Positions 61,451-64,000 of a DNA stretch of 64,000 bases are shown here, piece by piece. The translations under genes and the position numbers were made by a program. The stretch comes from Casuarius casuarius. Its lineage: Eukaryota; Chordata; Aves; Casuariiformes; Casuariidae. The notes under the pieces were generated by a model, which did no database searches, was not told the DNA's origin, and saw only the letters and a program-made list of their open reading frames with translations. The stretch spans positions 9,232,920-9,296,919 of the forward strand of contig PTFA01000012.1 in assembly GCA_003342895.1 (NCBI GenBank). Reading direction: 5' to 3'. Each line of letters opens with the position of its first letter. The first letter of the stretch is position 1.

Positions 61451-64000
61451 CTTTCTCTGAGAGTTAAGATCTTTTGTATTAAGCATCTGAGGACATTCAC
61501 CAAACGGTTAACAGGTTGGTTATCTAAAGTAACTTCATCCTGTTTTCATTTGCTCATTTATTCTGAGAATATAAACTTATTCTATATTTATACAGATGTG
61601 AGGCACTGAATATTTTAATTTAAATTTTACTACAAAGTATTCTGGTTTCTTAACAGATTACAGCCTACCCATATTAAATAAGTTTTACAGCCTTTATTTA
61701 AAAATCTGATTTGAAGATACCTAACTATTCATTGTAAATCACAATGCTGCACAGAAGGGAAAAGAAGGAATTTTAGTAATAATCAGGGTTCCTAAACAAA
61801 ATTGGTACCAAGAGGAATAGTCCATCTTTTGTGCTACACAACTTTACCATTAAATGGAAAAAAGAAGGGGAAAAAAAAAATCTGTAAGTGATCTCCTGAA
61901 GTTCTGACCTTTAATTTCAGTCTATATGCTAATGCTTCCTAGTTAAGAATCAGTTCTCCAAATTATCAATATGGAACACTTCAAGCATAAGCCCGCACTG
62001 AGAGTTAAAGCAGCAACTTTGTAAACATAAAAGTTTTCAAACTGATTTTCATTAGAAATGGTTTGAAAACTCATTGTTTTTAAGAATTGCAGTTTGCTGT
62101 AGAATTTATCTTTTATATTCCTATATAGTTGCTTTCTTCTGTGTTATCAATAAAACTAACACTGACCTTCCTCCTCGAAGGTTAAACTTCCAGCTTCTGT
62201 TTGAAACGCTAGAGTGCCTTTTCTCAGAAGAAATGCTACATATACGTGCCGCCAGCAATGAGAAAGAATACACTATTGCTCTGACCCTTCATTAGTCAGA
62301 GGATCTTGGCAACAGCAATACTGCTTGTATACGGTCTCTGCATGAAAAACTGTTTTCAAAGGTAACCTTGCCAAGGGCTATGTTCTGTCTCGGCAAAAGG
62401 AAGCAAACTTTACTTTTCTATCAACCGGCTCCCGCTGCATGAGAAACAGGTGTTATGATAGGAAATGGGACTTGGAGCAGGAACAAAACAAAATTCTCTA
62501 AAAATAAGTTTGGTTTGAAAAATATTGGAGATAATAAGCCTGCGGGGCTTACATGTTTTTGCAAAATGCAAATCATGAAAACCGGTTAAGGGATTAAATG
62601 CTCTTTTTCAAAAATGACCATGGAGATTATAATCATTAATTAAAATCATGTAAATAATGTTCTGAAAGAACTCTCCCTTTTTATCTCATAGTTTTCAAAC
62701 GGCCTAATGGTAAAAAGGTTTAGTCTCAGAAGAGCTACTCTAATTAAAACTAAAACTTCAGTATAATTAATAAGTGTGAGTAAGCTCGCAATCTCATCCA
62801 CTTGCCATGATAACTTCTTAACAGAGAAATCAAATTATATATTTAAATATCATTGTAACAGGTTACATTGGATGATATTCTTACATGTCCACTCATATTT
62901 TTAATCAATTCAATAAGTAGCACTATTAAGACTCTCTTGACTTGTAGTCACTTACTACCACTACTCCTCGGAGCTCTGCATCCAGTACCCTTCCTTTTGT
63001 CCGTATTATAATACCTTTTATCATTCATCTGTAGTGATGTATATATGAAACACACAACACAGATACACACAGTAAAAATAATTACAAAATAAGATGCATC
63101 CATACAGTACGTTTACTGTATGTTCTGTACTTCCTCCACAGGATTCTAGTATATGAAGAAAAGTTTTAAACTCAGACAGAAAACTTTTTAATATTGGGCA
63201 TTCATTTAAATGTTCTGATTTATTACAAAATACCAAGGTAGGCATATCACTGAAGTTTTATTACGTATTACTATGATACGATAAAATGATAATCAAATCA
63301 TGATAAAATAAATTGGCATGTAATAACAAACTGGAGCCATACAAGTGTTTATATCTAGCATTTTTGGAAATGGAATAGTCACACTTCCTATTGTCTTCTT
63401 CTAATTGACTCAAAGTAAAATCTCGTGATTTATGCACTTGTTCTGAGAAAAGGAAAAAGAACACAGTTGGTGCTCAAGTATGCCCTAAAATATAAATACC
63501 AAATTCTTACTGCTTTGTGTGAATAGGGAAAGATGAAGAGAAAGTGAATGTGTAATACTATGACAGACTATTTGACCTTTTATTCACCTTTTTTTCCTAA
63601 ACTCCAAATTATTCTGGCAAGTGAGAGAGAGCAAGAGTGTGCAGGCACGCAAGCACTCTGGGTATGACATGTATTGAGGCTCAGTCAAAATATATTGTCT
63701 TTTTCATGTAAACGAGGGAATTCACTGTGCAGTTGTTCCTTTTTTGAACTCGAAGGCTGTTTTTAGGATTCCTTAGCTATGTTTACTATACCCAGATAGC
63801 TGGATGCTTTAATCTTTTTGAAGGAGATCCATAGACTAGAAAGTAAGAGTACATTTCATGATCTAACATAAATTGCATTCTTATTCAAAGAAAAAATGTT
63901 TTCTGAAAAGTTTGGATTATGTTAAAAAGCTATTTGCCAGTTTTGAAGTATATTGCTAAACTGAATCTCTGAAAATCTGATGAAGATATTTTTACAAATT
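61451..64000. other. AT-rich intronic stretch; enhancer-like block near 62.52-62.72 kb
   Basis: AT-rich sequence without a supported gene. At 62520-62720 a unique block contains ATGCAAAT near 62567, AACCGGTT near 62581, and clustered ATTA/TAAT cores near 62630-62650, a texture seen in conserved non-coding elements. The rest, to the right edge, shows nothing recognised. Confidence 0.35.

Larger units (their letters stand above)
1..64000 (-). other. FBXL17: Part of the FBXL17 gene (intron-exon-intron), minus strand
   Basis: The whole window appears to lie inside one large gene read right to left. The only recognised coding exon is at 21676-21752 on the minus strand, and its peptide is the FBXL17 leucine-rich repeat containing KEGRNLKELYLVSCKITDY. 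The neighbouring coding exons, which should encode the preceding repeat ending in Arg and the following segment starting with Ala, were searched for by eye on the minus strand and not found. Both flanking introns therefore seem to run off the window. Very long introns are known for this gene in vertebrates. The gene span is inferred from that single exon; an independent nested transcript inside the introns remains possible. Confidence 0.8.
21753..64000 (-). other. FBXL17: FBXL17 intron 5' of the recognised exon (partial)
   Basis: This is intronic sequence upstream of the exon. It ends at the acceptor attccag (21759-21753 read on the minus strand) and continues off the right edge. I looked for a minus-strand exon whose peptide would end with the preceding FBXL17 repeat and found none, so this intron spans at least 42 kb. 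It contains two CR1 copies, a pair of CpG-rich patches near 51 kb, and several AT-rich blocks that could be regulatory, all listed separately. Confidence 0.72.

Noticed and set aside
1..64000. Bacterial or viral systems, operons or CRISPR arrays
   Set aside because: The sequence has the texture of a vertebrate intron: spliced exon, CR1 elements, CpG depletion, microsatellites. No direct-repeat/spacer arrays or dense gene packing were seen.

Overview
The window looks like amniote, most likely avian, nuclear DNA. It is AT-rich, has no compact gene arrangement, and carries few interspersed repeats. Those recognised are CR1 LINE fragments, the dominant repeat of bird and reptile genomes. No operons, tRNAs, rRNAs or CRISPR arrays are visible. 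Three single Ns (9462, 12578, 16210) sit inside or beside homopolymer runs and look like assembly uncertainty rather than gaps.

Only one protein-coding exon can be named with confidence: a 77-bp exon on the minus strand (21752 to 21676) with good splice sites. Its peptide matches a leucine-rich repeat near the C-terminal end of FBXL17, an F-box/LRR substrate receptor of SCF ubiquitin ligases. I found neither the preceding nor the following FBXL17 exon, so the window appears to be that exon plus parts of two very large introns: 21.7 kb or more downstream (positions 1-21675) and 42.2 kb or more upstream (21753-64000). In birds this gene is expected on the Z chromosome, by remembered synteny with human 5q21; this is not visible here.

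The left intron (1-21675) contains a diverged local duplication with copies about 500 bp apart (1.38/1.88 kb), a small minus-strand frame followed by AATAAA (218-466), a basic exon-like frame at 7.6-7.9 kb, a CR1 3' end interrupted by poly-C (9.29-9.68 kb), several C/G homopolymers, and a perfect 24-bp palindrome near 17.84 kb. The right intron (21753-64000) contains enhancer-like AT-rich blocks (about 28.0-28.45, 35.5, 59.8 and 62.6 kb), the longest ATG-started frame (49062-49649, probably chance), two CpG-island-like patches (50.93-51.18 and 51.65-51.9 kb), an ancient longer CR1 copy (about 54.0-55.1 kb), a younger short CR1 copy (58.35-58.52 kb), and an exon-like minus-strand frame with plausible splice sites (58.77-59.1 kb).

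Most other open frames are short, repeat-derived or without codon structure, and I treat them as chance. The strongest candidate for something undescribed is the CpG-island pair deep inside the FBXL17 intron. It could mark an alternative promoter or a nested non-coding transcript, but sequence alone cannot prove that.
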